NCBI GenBank assembly: GCA_029817715.1
Contig: JARUPY010000516.1
Coordinates: forward strand, 124,001 to 188,000
Direction: 5' to 3'
Length of the DNA: 64,000 nucleotides
From: Melastoma dodecandrum
Taxonomy: Eukaryota; Streptophyta; Magnoliopsida; Myrtales; Melastomataceae
The notes under the pieces: model-generated
What the model was told of the DNA's origin: nothing
Databases searched by the model: none
The model's input: the letters and a program-made list of their open reading frames with translations, nothing else
Translations under genes and position numbers: made by a program
Shown here: positions 23,534 to 34,858 of the stretch, one piece after another
How the letters are laid out: the number at the start of each line of letters is the position of its first letter
Position numbering within the stretch: position 1 is the first letter of the stretch

Positions 23534-24300
23534 CTACTGACCATGGGCTAATAGGTCCTGCCCCCACCTCCTGTTACCTCTTCCAATCCAAAGGTAATAA
23601 ATTGTAATTAACGACAACTTGACAATCCTCATGTCCCCAATGGGTGCTGCTAATTGGTTCAACAACAAAAACTTGTTCTCCCAAGAATCAGGCCATCCAT
23701 AAAATTCAAATTCCCTCCCTAAATATTTCCACACATTCAAAGCAAAAGGCCATAATCCAAGGATTCATTGTAATAAGAACACTTTCTACAAACAGGTGAG
23801 GTGATGGCTCCATGAACCAGAAGGAGGCTAAACCTAATATGCCTTTAACCAACAACCAGGCTATAAAGCTAACTCAAGGTAACATAGATTTATGCAAAAT
23901 CCAATTCGGCTATTATAGTGCCTGGCCAGCCAGTTGATAGATTATCCACGCCTTTCCGATGGAAAAAGCATCATTCCTCCAATGTGATGGATCCTTCAAA
24001 TGAAGGTCAAGCAGTGGGGGCTCCGGCATAAATTGGGCTAACTTCAGAAGGAACAATACCTCATACATGCTACGATCACCATTTTAAAATCTCTACCACA
24101 TCTCAGTATCAAAAACATCCTTCACAGATACAATAGGCCCAACCAAGATCTAACAATGTACAAGTGCTTCATCTTACTTATAATATCTCTTTTCCCTAGC
24201 CAGTTGTCGTTCAAAATATTCTACACCCATCACCCATTCACCAAGAAATTAAAGGTCTCATCAAATATCACAAGTCCATGATAGAGTTTCAAATCCATGA
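23534..24300 (-). pseudogene. LINE (non-LTR) reverse transcriptase relic, zf-RVT end
   Basis: Minus-strand broken frames resemble the C-terminal zinc-binding region of plant LINE reverse transcriptases. There is a WRNDAFSIGKAW-like stretch near 23970, then FIAWLLVKGILGLA near 23850. At 23534-23740 a stretch reads VWKYLGREFEFYGWPDSWE, ending with IYYLWIGRGNRR. The catalytic RT part is absent. Assignment rests on pattern similarity only. Confidence 0.5.
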
Positions 24301-24329
24301 TCATCTTGTCGGCCGCTTCGCAGCCCACA

Positions 24330-24845
24330 TTGTCGTTGACGCAGGGACGGAGTTAGATGGCGAACGTGACTGGTGACAGTGATAAACTGAAAAAAATAAA
24401 GAATAACGACGCGCCAACCTTTAGATACAAGCTAATCCACTACCGAAGAATGGACGTGCCCTGCCCGGACCGCGTACGGATACAACATCAACACCGTCGT
24501 ATTTGGACTCGGGGTTGAACAACACCACGACCGGATACAGCTACGCACCACCGATGTAATGAACACTCGGGGAATCTCGCCACACACGGAATCCACTGAG
24601 TGATAAGACGAAGAGAGACTCAAAGAGTTTCTTGAATTGATTAAAATTTCAAGATAAGTTGCCCTCAAGGGTTACATTTGCAAGGGCTTATATAGGCCGT
24701 CCATAAAAAAGATAATAAGGGAAACGAAAATAAAAGATAAGATAATAAAATCTGAAGATAAGCAAGCGAGATATATTATTTTCCCCTACAAGATCTGCAA
24801 AGATTGGTGGAGCAGGCGTGACTCATGGGCTGCAAGTTGTCAGAA
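24330..24845 (-). repeat. Gypsy 3' LTR (approximate limits)
   Basis: Lies just downstream of the minus-strand gypsy pol that ends at 24854. It contains a clear TATA box on the minus strand (CCTATATAAGCC, complement of 24686-24697) followed by a GC-richer leader. The partner LTR was not found, and both ends are estimates. Confidence 0.5.
24686..24697 (-). promoter_or_regulatory. LTR TATA box
   Basis: GGCTTATATAGG on the plus strand, CCTATATAAGCC on the minus strand, inside the gypsy LTR and oriented with its pol. Position only; no start-site data. Confidence 0.5.
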
Positions 24846-24853
24846 CTGAGCCG

Positions 24854-26444
24854 TCAGAATGTAATCGTCTCTTGGGTTTCTCGTCGCTTGACTTCCCGTC
24901 GCTTTAGTTTCCTTTCGCTCGACGAGACGTCCTTCGCCTGAAATTTTCGCTTCGCCTGTCGCTTGATCCGTTCACTCCAGCAACGTGAGATCAGCTTGTC
25001 GCCTGGTCGACGAATCAAGGCGGTGCCCTCACCAACCTCGTTGTTGAAGCCCATCCATCTTGCATCATCATCCCTTTGCTGAAGAAGATTTGTCCTTAAA
25101 TCTAAGGGGTCTTCATCATTTTCATACAACGCAAGATCCTGGATGTTAAAAGTCGCCGAGACCCAATACACTCCAGGTAAGTCGATCTTGTATGCATTGT
25201 TGTTGACCCTCTCAATGACGCAGAATGGTCCATCAGCCCTTGGCATTACGTAATTTATTCGACTAGTAGGGAATCACTCTTTTCATAGATGGATCCATAC
25301 CAGCTCGCCTAGGTGAAAGACTTTCTCCTGTCGTCCTCGATTAGCATTGGCCTAATACTCCTCATTCCGTTGCTCAATGATGGCGCGAATCCTCTGGTGC
25401 AACTTCAACATCTTGTCAGCTTGACGGCTGCATTTTGGTTTACAAACCTTCCCGAGGCAACAGTAAAAGCTCAATGGGAATCTTCGGGTTAATTCCCGAA
25501 TGTGGAGCTCAGTTATAAGCGAACTCAGCTTGGGCGAGCTTGATATCCTAATCCTTCTGATTCTTGGACACCATTGTACGGAGTATTGCTCCCATAGTTC
25601 AGTTCACAACCTCAGTTTGCCCATCAGTTTGCGGATGAGAACTAGTGTTGAACAAGTGCTTCGTCCCAAACTTATGCCATAAGGTCTTCCAAAAATAGCT
25701 CAAGAACTTGGCACCTCGATCTGACACGATCGATTTGGGCACTCATGTAGTCGGACAACTTCTCGAAAATAGATATCCGCAATGTGCGAGGCATCGTCTG
25801 TCTTCCTACAAGGAATAAAATGAGCCATCTTCGAGAATCGATCCACGACTACCATGATTGAATCCTTTTGTCGTTGAGTGCGTGATAATCCTAGGACAAA
25901 ATCCATGCTTACGTGTTACCAAGGTCGATTAGCGATTGGTACCAAAGTGTAGAGCCCTTGTGGTTGACGTGACTCTTCATTCGCCAGCAAGTACCGTACC
26001 GACGAATCATCTGATTGACGTCTTTAGCCATCTTCGGCCAATATAAGTGCTCTTTTCTGCTCCAAAGTGGCCTGCAAGTCCTCTCCCATGTACCTCTCAA
26101 ATCAACAACTCTCTCATAGAACTCCGTGGGATGCACAACTTGACTCATCGAAAAAGGAATCCGTCTACCAAGTTGTATGGATCCTGGGCTTTCTCCGAGC
26201 ATGCCTTGTATACTTCTCCAAAGTCTATGTTGGCCGAGTACAACTCCTTTAGCATCTCGAACTCGATAAGTTTCGATTTCATTTTAGCCACTAAACTCGA
26301 CTTCGTCAATAAGGCGTCTGTTACGATGTTCGTCTTACCCGACTTATGCTTCAGCACGAACGTGGAGGACTGAAGAAACTCCACCCACTTCGCATGCCTT
26401 TGATTGGGTTTTTTCCTTAAGAGCTCGCTTTTGCTACCTGACAT
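24854..26444 (-). pseudogene. Gypsy (chromovirus-like) pol 3' part: RNase H end and integrase
   Basis: Minus-strand pol remnant. The end of the RNase H region is at 26290-26444 (RHAKWVEFLQSSTFVLKHKSG). The integrase zinc-binding region is at about 25950-26130 (HLYWPKMAKDVNQMIRRYGTC, then C). The integrase core is at 25700-25906, starting [20 protein letters not shown] with the catalytic-region [13 protein letters not shown]. Past further breaks, the C-terminal region is at 25000-25246, with RADGPFCVIERVNNNAYKI and VSATFNIQDL. The RT domain is missing; the sequence switches at about 26445 to a different gypsy element. Confidence 0.78.
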
Positions 26445-26699
26445 TACGGTGCAGGGATTATTTCATTGTGGAATGTCAGTTTGGCAATTGTCATGACGTC
26501 CCTTGCATCCCCAAAGACAACAAATGATCAAACATGTGAAGAAGAAGGCTTGGCCCTTTAAAATCATTCAATGGAATTTAGAAATGGCTCCCAACTCTAC
26601 ATTCCTTTGACTCCCACTAAACCATGGAGTCATATGACCACGCGATATCAGAAATGGTAGAAAGTGAATCATAATGACTATCTTGCATGCTCTCCCAGT

Positions 26700-27600
26700 G
26701 TAAGTTTCCTGGACTATAGTCAGACCTCCCACTTGGATGTAAATTTGCTTCCTGTCTTGTGCATGACGATTATGGGTCTTCTCACAGCCAAGACAAGATC
26801 ACCAACTTTGAAGGATCAAGGACATATTTTCTTATTAAAGAATTTCGATATTCTCGCTTGGTAGCATTCAATCCGTTGTCGGGCTTCAAGACACTTCTCA
26901 TCCAAATCTTCTAATTCCTTTAAACGTAGTCGCGTGTTATCTTCTTGATAAAGTCCATCCCGTAGTGATAATATTTTTCGCTCACGTGGAAAGACCGTCT
27001 CAACATCGTACACCATTGAATGTGGCATCATTTGAGTCGTAGTTTTGTAGGTCATATAATACGCCCATAGAGCTTCTCCGACATGTTCATGTCAATTTCT
27101 CCTGGCTTTATCAACCACATTTTTCGGGAGGTTGTATAGTGTCTTATTAAACACTTCTGCCAACTAAATTACGGCCGCATGATATATGAAAGAGTTATAT
27201 TGTTACCAAATTGCTCGTAGAACTTATCCATGGTCTTATTAGAAAACTTTCGGCCCTGATCAATAATGATATAGTGAGGCACACCATAACCAAAAACGAT
27301 ATGATTCTTGATAAAAGCTATAATCGTTTCTTGCTTCACTTCCCGGAAGGGTCAGCTTATGCCCATTTGGAAAATTAGTCGGTTGCTACCAAATATATGA
27401 ATGGCCCCCTGACGATTTGGTGTAATAGGCCCTACAACATCTAGCCCCTATACTTCAAATAGCCAAGATGTTATGGTAGGATGTAGCGGCTCGAGTGATT
27501 GATGGATGAAGTTCGCATGAAGCTGGCAAGCTTGACATTTCTTAGCATACTCCACACAATCCTTTACCATTTTGAAGCGGGCTTACCCACAGTTCTGTTT
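26700..27600 (-). pseudogene. Second gypsy element: integrase relic
   Basis: Minus-strand integrase with many stops. The core gives WGLDVVGP-like and FSNKTMDKF-like segments in broken frames (27180-27470). The better preserved end at 26816-27055 reads MTYKTTTQMMPHSMVYDVE, then LRLKELEDLDEKCLEARQR. The tail near 26740-26810 gives VGDLVLAVRRPII. It is followed upstream at 27605 directly by gag sequence, so protease, RT and RNase H have been lost. 26450-26700 carries nothing I can name. Confidence 0.65.
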
Positions 27601-27604
27601 TCTA

Positions 27605-27799
27605 GTCTTCATGTCCCCTAGGCGACTTAGGCAATGGGATGCTACTTATGTTAGTTCTAACACAACTTAACTCATGTCGTGAGCTTTCGTTGCCAATTCC
27701 TCAAATGATCGTGGTTTGAGCCCCTATAGAATATATCGAATCCTCCAGCGCATGCCTTGAATGCACATGTTGATAGACGTCTCTTCTCACAAACGATCA
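27605..27799 (-). pseudogene. Second gypsy element: gag C-terminal piece, left of nested insertion
   Basis: Minus strand reads MCIQGMRWRIRYIL then a stop and GLKPRSFEELATKAHD, a conserved part of a gypsy gag. It continues the gag fragment that lies at 39926-41165. The two are separated by the 12.1-kb insertion starting at 27800. The bases GATCA at 27795-27799 are one copy of the target-site duplication. Confidence 0.75.
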
Positions 27800-28286
27800 T
27801 GTTCGCGTCAAAAACGGATCACGTCGGAAATATTTGGCAACAATACTCACAGGGTTTGTAGATGTACCCGCCAGTAAGTAAATGAAATAGATGCAAAGTC
27901 TTCCAATAAGGAAATGGTGCTTACAGCCACAAAAATAAAACAAGGACGGCGGTGCAACATCGTAGACTTGCTTCCGGGCACTGTAGACTAAGAGGCGAGG
28001 TCGTAGACTTGCTGCTGAATGCTGTAGTCTTGCGACTCTGGACGGTGGGGACGTCGTAGATTTGGTGCTGGACGCTGTGGGCTTGAGAATCCGGGCAACG
28101 ACGTCGTAGACTTGATAATAGAGCGCTGTAGACTCCCATCGATCTCAGGTTCACCAACCAGTCATGTAATCCGTGTAGACTAGAACTGTAGGCCTGGTGT
28201 GAGTGTCTTGTCTTTTTCCTCATGGGCGCCGCATCTGTTGTGGGCTTCGTCAGAAATCAGGCCAAAGATAGTCTATCGTGTCAATA
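27800..28286 (-). repeat. 3' LTR of the Tat/Retand-like element (shortened)
   Basis: 487 bp. Matches both ends of the 1203-bp 5' LTR but lacks 704 bp between two GTAGACT copies (5' LTR 39063-39069 and 39767-39773). The single junction copy is at 28128-28134. Many differences between the LTRs are C/T or G/A changes. It carries six GTAGAC copies. Confidence 0.88.
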
Positions 28287-28302
28287 TAAGCCCCCTTTTT
28301 TG
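28287..28302 (-). promoter_or_regulatory. Polypurine tract
   Basis: On the minus strand GCAAAAAAGGGGGCTTA runs up to the 3' LTR border at 28286, where plus-strand synthesis would start. Confidence 0.7.
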
Positions 28303-28485
28303 CCGAGGGGACTTCTGTCACCTGAGCACTTCTGACATTGCTTGCATCATAAGAAAACCTTTCGTCTTCGCGTCAAAAGAAAATCCTTCGTCTTCGCATC
28401 AAAAGAAAGCCCTTTGTCTTCTTTCTTCTAAGCTTTCTTAAAAACCCTCACAGGCCTTCCGAAACTCTTGTTTCTTACTTCAATA

Positions 28486-31144
28486 ATGTCCACTCTTGCT
28501 GCTTACCATTGGCGCTCCCAGCGTGCTGGACCTTCCGGCGTGGTCCAGACCGGCAACAACAGGCTGACCCAGGGTCCCGTTCTTGATCCTGCCCTCTTCC
28601 CCGACTTGGTACCACATGAGTACCTGGTCACGGATTCCCCCATCCCCATCTGCCGGGTGGGTTTCACGGACCCCTTAAACTGGGAGAAGAAGAGCGGCTT
28701 CCTCTACGTCCCCTCCGTTGAGAAGCCAGTGGTGCAAAAGTGGTTCTCCACTTGGCTTAAGAAGCCGGAGCACAGGCTAAAGATTTATGGCTTCTGTTCA
28801 TTCGTCAAGCTGTCTTTGGTCGCGAAGCGTTGCGACCATCGGGTATGTGCGAGTCTGTTTTCGTTCTGAAATGACTCAGTAAACTGTTTCTACCTCCCCG
28901 AGGGTCCCATGACAATAACTTTGAAGGATATCTACTTTTTGACGGGAGCTACGTGGCCGGCGTCCCCGTTCGCCTCCATCCTGCTGACGACGACCACCAT
29001 CCCACCGAGATGCTCCATATTCTGAGCACGGCGAAGAAGCACTTGGATATGCCCCTTGCTGCCTGGGGAAAGGCTGAAGAGGTCGAGTTCTTTAGCGTCT
29101 AGCTAAGCAAGTACGTTTTCTGTTTTACTGGCAAACGTGTGCCGAAGCTGGTTTACGGGGTCGTCAATTTCTTGAGCTCGGCGGCCTCCAAACAGATTGC
29201 CTGGGCCCCATTTCTGCTGGGGTTGGTTTACCAGGGGCTGCATAAAACGACAACGCGCAGCAGCCCCTTTCCAAGATATCCAGTCGGTGGCCCCCTGTGG
29301 CTTGTGCATCTGTGGTCCTACCTATGGATGCCCTCCGACGCCACTCAAGTCGCGTGCTATGGGACGCACATGCTAGACTCATGTTGTCGATCCAAGGACC
29401 AGTGGTTGTATGCCTCTGTGACGGGACACATCCATCACATTGTAGATACAGGGCGGAGTGAACGCCGCAACTGGGTCCTCTTTCCTGCTGGTCATACTAT
29501 TTTGAGGCGCCGCCAGGAGCTCACCCCGGGTCTATATTGGGATTCAGTTTTGACCAGTAGGGACCTGGTCTGCTGACGGAGGGAGGTTTCACCTTTGAAG
29601 TCTACAACCCCCAGCTTTGTGCAAGGCAGGTTGGCTTCGTGTAGAGCTCTTCAGTGCCTTTCTCCGACACCTCCAACCTCTCGCTCCACATGAGGGATTC
29701 CACCATTTTCTCCAAGGAAACCCTCCAGGTCTCAATGAGCCTCCTGGCCAGGAAGGCGGAGCTCCAGCATATGGAGTTTTTTCTTGAGTCTACACCAGTC
29801 TCGGCCACGGAGTTCTTCACTGTTCAGTGGGCGATCACCTTCGACACCCTGCTGAAGAAGATGTCCTTCCTCTAGACCTCCAAAGGGCCTGACCTCTACT
29901 TGCCATCCGACATAATGCTGAAGACAAGGCAACGGTCGTCTCTCGGTATAGACTTATACTTATCCTTTCTTTAAACTGAGAATCTTTTACTAACGTGAGT
30001 CGCAGTCTTGGATGTAGACTCGGGGGACTCTTTACCGGAGAGTGGCCCAACCCTTATCTCCGTCAGGGCCCCAGAACCTTCAGGGACCTCTTCCGTGAGG
30101 TATGCGACGCTTTTCACCGTTGAGTACTGCAACTCTCTTTCAATTTATCATATGGCGTTGATTTCAGGAAAACGACTACAATTCCGAGTCCGCCCCCTCT
30201 GATTCGTCAAGCAGCTGAGTCTCCTCGAGGAACGGTATGTAACCTTGTGTCTATGCCATTTCCTGTCTTTAAAACCTGAATATCTTATCCTCTCCCCAGT
30301 GTCCAAATCAGTCCGAGGAATCTGATCCCAAGGAGGAAACTTCTGATGAAGCCGATATGCCTCCTCCTTCCGAGGTAATGCATGGTAGATGTAGACTTTG
30401 CTTGTTTAATCTCCATACTAATTGTTAAATTTTCACTTGTAGCCTATTCCTTCCCCTACCCCTAAAATCCCAGCTGCCTCAACTACTGAGGAAACGGAGG
30501 CCCCTGCGGTTACAACAGAGGCTGATGCTCCAGAGGTGATGGGTGCGACAGGCACTAACCCTTCTGCTGGTGATTATGATCGCCTGGTGGCGAATGTGGA
30601 ACGTGTTGGGCATGTCCTCATTGAGATCTTCTCTGAAGACCAGTTCAAGGTCCTTCAGGGCTGCATCAAGGAGATTGAGGAATCCCCAGCCACCACTATC
30701 GAGATGCAGGCAGCCTGCGAGGAGTTTGGGAGCCGATTCTGGTCCGACTGGCCGGTGTACACGCAAGACATTGAAGCAGTTAACGGTGCCGGTTCAGGAT
30801 TGCCTATATCCTGGAAAAGCATGCGGAAGAAAAGGCTAATCTGCAACTTCTCACGGGGCGGAAGGAAGATTTGACTCGCCAGCTTGCATCGGTTCAGGCC
30901 AAGATTGTGGACCTTATGGCCATGGAGAGGGATCTCAAGGAACGGGCTTCTACGGTGGACTCCCTGCTCGCAGAAAGATCTGCTCATGCCTCTGAACAAC
31001 AGGACCAAGATGATGAAGTCATGGTTCCGACAGAGGAATGAAATTACCGTCAAGAAGACCCAGGCCAAGGTTCTGACTTTCTTGCTCATGGAGGCGGCGC
31101 GCGGGGTGCCTAGACCAAGTATGGCGAGCTCGAGCAGGCGATGA
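28486..31144 (+). pseudogene. Spliced antisense gene in the retroelement: plant-mobile-domain-like N-terminus, coiled-coil C-terminus
   Basis: Plus-strand gene, opposite to gag-pol. It starts at ATG 28486 (MSTLAAYHWRSQRAG) in a good open frame to about 28840, followed by a probable donor GGTATGTG. The next part (about 28890-28970) gives FYLPEGPMTITLKDIYFLTG, which resembles the plant mobile domain (PMD). Open segments at 29139-29576 and 29654-29875 follow. Several intron-like stretches have clean GT...AG ends: about 29955-30005, 30099-30167, 30236-30299, 30375-30450. The last part (30536-31040) encodes SAGDYDRLVANVERVGH and, after a break, a heptad-like charged region (VQAKIVDLMAMERDLKERA). 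Some exons end in stops and frame changes, so it may be dead. The promoter presumably lies in the 3' LTR side near 28290-28480. Confidence 0.65.
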
Positions 31145-31297
31145 TGGCTTAACTTTGTTTTTTTTTTCTTTTGAGGTCTCAAGGGATGACACCCTTAAAA
31201 CAAACTCTTTCTTTACTTTTTACCAACTATAGACTAACCCAGGGATGACACCCTTTAAACAAACTCTTTAGTCTACGGCTATAGTATACTTGTAAAG

Positions 31298-32385
31298 TTA
31301 ATTTTTAGCTACCTGTTCCCATATAAATGGGAAGCGTTTGCTTAGAATCTTCTTGTGCGATTCCCAAATGGTTTTTCTATAGTGTTTCAGGTACTTGCCA
31401 TTAATTTTTAGAGGTTGCCTGACTCCATCGAGTGTCGACAATCTATAGCTATTTGCCGAGAAGGTCTCGCTACCCTGATACGGTCCTTCCCAATTTGGGG
31501 ACCATTTCCCAAGAATCTGGTCTTTAAGTTTTAAGGGTAAAACCATTTTCCAGACCAAGTCGCCTATTTGAAAGTGCTTATGAACAACTTTCTTGTTATA
31601 ATGGCGAGCTATTCTCTACTTGTGTACCTCTATCTTGTCTACAACCTCCAGCCTCTTTCTTTCTAACTCTTCCAAGGCTATATGCATGGCTTCGTCCTGT
31701 AGACAAGGTTGGCTGACACGGAGCGACTTGTATCTCATTTCGATAGGCAGTACTACGTCATGGCCGTAGACTAACGCGAATGGAGTTTCCCCAGTGCTTT
31801 CGCGCTTAGTGACCCATTAAGTATCATTAAGTACTTCGTGCCGCTGTTTTGGATTAAGCCCGACCATCTTTTGAATGTTGTTTTTAATTAATTTGTTGGA
31901 GGCTTCAGCCTGTCCGTTCGCCTGAGGATAGTATGGAGTGGAATTCAGGACTGAAAAGCCAAATTCTTCGGCGAATGCCCTCACCCTTGAGTTGTTAAAA
32001 ACTGTCCCATTGCCTGCAACAATGTTCTGGGGAATGCCGAATCGATAGATGATGCAAGTCCGTAAAAAACTAATGACTTCATTATTGTCAATTTCTTATA
32101 GACTTGCGCTTTTACCCACTTGGTGAAGTAATATGTTCCTACCAAGATAAATGCATCCCCTTGACTAGAGTGAGGATGAATTTCCCTTATCACATCTAAA
32201 GCCCAGGTCCTGAAAGGCCAAGGTTTGATCATAGGGGTAAGTTCAGCTGCTGGGGCGCGAGTTATAGGACCATGTCGTTGGCATTCTTGACACCCTTTGG
32301 CCATTTCAATGCAATTTTTCATCATCGATGGCCAGTAAAAACCTTGTCTACGAATAATCCAACACATTTTTATCCCTGCTTGGTG
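31298..32385 (-). pseudogene. Tat/Retand-like integrase
   Basis: Minus strand. Zinc-binding end with GFYWPSMMKNCIEMAKGCQEC, then the core start WPFRTWALDVIREIHPHSSQ and DAFILVGTYYFTKWVKA (31981-32367). The middle of the core is broken. The C-terminal part is at 31298-31558, with LKLKDQILGKWSPNWEGPY, then GKYLKHYRK. It catalyses insertion of the cDNA in intact relatives. At least one frame break lies between the two open segments. Confidence 0.8.
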
Positions 32386-32387
32386 TG

Positions 32388-33107
32388 TTACCCACAGAGT
32401 CCCTCATGAGTCCCCATCATTATTGGAATAGCTTCATCCAAGTCTGCGCATTTTAAAAGGACTCCGCTTGCATCTTTCCTATATAGCATATCGTCTAAGA
32501 GGACATATGACAGCGCCTGAACTTTGATTCGCTGTTTGGCTTCCTGATTGGGATCTGACAGAAAGTCGACTATTGGTTTTCTCCAGTCTTTATCCTGGTT
32601 CATTATGTCTACAACCATGATGTTCTCCTCCGACTGCAGATGTGAACCTATTTCAGGTATGTCACCCTGTTCTATCCTGCTTTTGTACCCTGACGCTAAT
32701 TGTGCTAGGCTATTAGCCACTACGTTTTTCTCATGTCCTATAAATTGGAACGTGATATCCTCAAAACGTGCGACTAGCCGCTGAACTATCTCGAAATAGG
32801 GCAATAGCCTGCCTTGACAAGTGCATTCTTTGTTAACCTGGTTGATAACTAGCTGAGAATCTCCCTTAACACGGGCATGCTTTGCTTTTAGTGCCATGAG
32901 CTCCTTCAATACTGTTATCAATGCTTCATACTCCGTAGCATTGTTAGTAGGTATGACCTGAAGACGAAAAGCTAGCCTGATGTCTTTACCCATTGGGGAT
33001 ATTATATAAACTCCTATCCCAGCTCCATTCTTAGTGGACGAGCCGTCAAACCAAGTATGCCAGACCTCTTCAGTTGCCTCTTCTTGTTCTATAGACAAGG
33101 CGATCAT
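32388..33107 (-). pseudogene. Extra (archaeal-type, RVT_3) RNase H of the Tat lineage
   Basis: 239-residue open segment. WHTWFDGSSTKNGAGIGVYI carries the first catalytic Asp, NNATEYEALITVLKEL the Glu, and VKGDSQLVINQV the second Asp. The fourth position reads VANSLAQLAS where relatives have Asp-Ser/Ala-Leu-Ala, so the last catalytic Asp appears replaced by Asn. The C-terminal 90 residues form the linker towards integrase. This second RNase H, after the normal one, is diagnostic of Tat/Ogre/Retand elements. Confidence 0.82.
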
Positions 33108-34740
33108 GGTCGACTAGAAAATCAGCCAGTGCTTGTCCCTTGATTGAATGCTGAAACTTATATATCCGATCATATGGAAACAGAATTAGGCTCCATTTGC
33201 TAACTCGTCCACTCAGTAATGGACTCTCGAAGAAGTATTTAATAATGGGTGACTTAGATACGACGTACACTTCACTGCTCCCGATGTAGTGTCTAAGTTT
33301 CATGATGGCATAAAATACTGATAAACACAACTTTTCCTTCGGGGCATACCTGACCTCGATTGGTGTCAATTTCCTTGACAAGTAATAAACTGCCCTTTCG
33401 CGTCCGTTTTGATCCGTTTGGGCTAACATAGCCCCTATGGTCGTTTTGGTGGCAGCCACATAAAAAATGAAAGGTTTTCCGTGTTGAAGGGTTATCAAAA
33501 CTGGTGGATGTGTTAAATACCTTCTCAAAGCGTTAATGCTTCTTCGTATTTCTCAGTTCACCCAAAATCACTTTTTCCCCTCAAAAGATTGGCAAATACC
33601 TCCGTTTTTCCTACGATATTTCCAATGAACCTACGCAGGTAATTCACCCTTCCAAGAAAAGCCTGTAATTCCTTTTTGCTTCTTGGTGCTGCTAAGTTTT
33701 GGATGGCTTTTACCTTGTTCTGATCAACTTCAATACCGCGTTGATGTACTAAGAAACCCAAAACTGCCCTGCTTTAACTCCAAAGGCGCATTTAAGTGGG
33801 TTTAGTTTAAGTTGATGCTTTCTCATTTTCATGAAAGCATTCCTGAGATGGTCGACTTTCCAACTTGACGACTATATCGTCAATGTAGACTTCCACTCTC
33901 TTGCCGAGAGAGGCATCAAATATAGCATTCATTGCTCGTTGATAGGTAACACCAGCTTTTTTTTAGTCCAAATGGCATCGCTACCCCTTCGAATATTCCT
34001 AAGGGACATCTGAATGCTGTTTTGTGTATATCCTCCTCTGCGATGATGATCTAGTTGTAGCCAGAGAACCCATCCATGAATGACATAATCTGATGCCCGA
34101 CTGTCTTGTCTATAAGATCATCCGCGATAGGCATAGGATATTCATCCTTTAGAGTAGCACGGTTCAAATCCCTAAAGTCTATACTGACTCTGATTTTGCC
34201 GTTCTTTTTCAAGACGGGTACAATGCTAGAAATCCATTATGTATAACGTGAGGTCCTTATGTATCCTGCTCGAAAAAGCTTTTCAACTTCTTCAAATACT
34301 AGTTGCGTCACTTCCCTAGTCATGCGCCTTGGTGTCTGCTGTACTGGCTTGAAATCCTTCCCAGTACTGCTGTACTGGGATTATATTGGCATCTCAGTAT
34401 AATCCCAGGTGAAGCAGTCCTTGAATTCTTCAAGTACTCCTTTAATAGCAACAAAAAGTTCTTTATTTACTGAAGAACTAATAAAAAGAATCCTAGGAGA
34501 AGTCTCGCTTCCCAAATTACTGCTAATCAATGGGTCGCACGGGGTTATTAAAGACTCGCATTCCTCAGTTCCACCAAAATCGGTAGACACGGGCTTATTA
34601 CAAGCGTTAGGCGCTCTAAGCGCTCCTGAGTTTATTGAAAACCAAGAGATAGGTTGTCTACAGCAATGATTCCCCTGATAGACTTGAAGTCGACGAAAGA
34701 CATCGGCGACTCCTTCGTTTCCTCCTTCATTCTGGTCCAT
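33070..34740 (-). pseudogene. Tat/Retand-like reverse transcriptase and RNase H (frameshifted)
   Basis: Minus strand. The segment before RT is at 34381-34740, ending CFTWDYTEMP. RT blocks in broken frames include DFRDLNRATLKDEYPMP (34140-34200), MSFMDGFSGYN (34050-34090) and the catalytic YIDDIVVKLE (about 33865-33890). Thumb/connection is at 33558-33761 (VKAIQNLAAPRSKKELQAFL, then GRVNYLRRFI). RNase H is at 33070-33528 (PFIFYVAATKTTIGAMLAQ, then YYLSRKLTPIEVRYAPKEK). The catalytic DD pair is present, but several stops and shifts prevent a full product. Confidence 0.82.
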
Positions 34741-34858
34741 AGGTCCTTTCCTTTAGGAGTCTATCGGGCTCCAACTCCGCGACAGCGTTTTGCTGGTTCT
34801 TTTCAACTTCATCCTCTTTTGGTCCGTCCGTCCTTATGGGGTTTTCACCCGAATTGAC

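Noticed and set aside
34160..34180. GGTTCAAATCC resembling a tRNA T-loop
   Set aside because: It lies in the reverse-transcriptase coding region and no matching D-arm, anticodon arm or acceptor stem is present around it.
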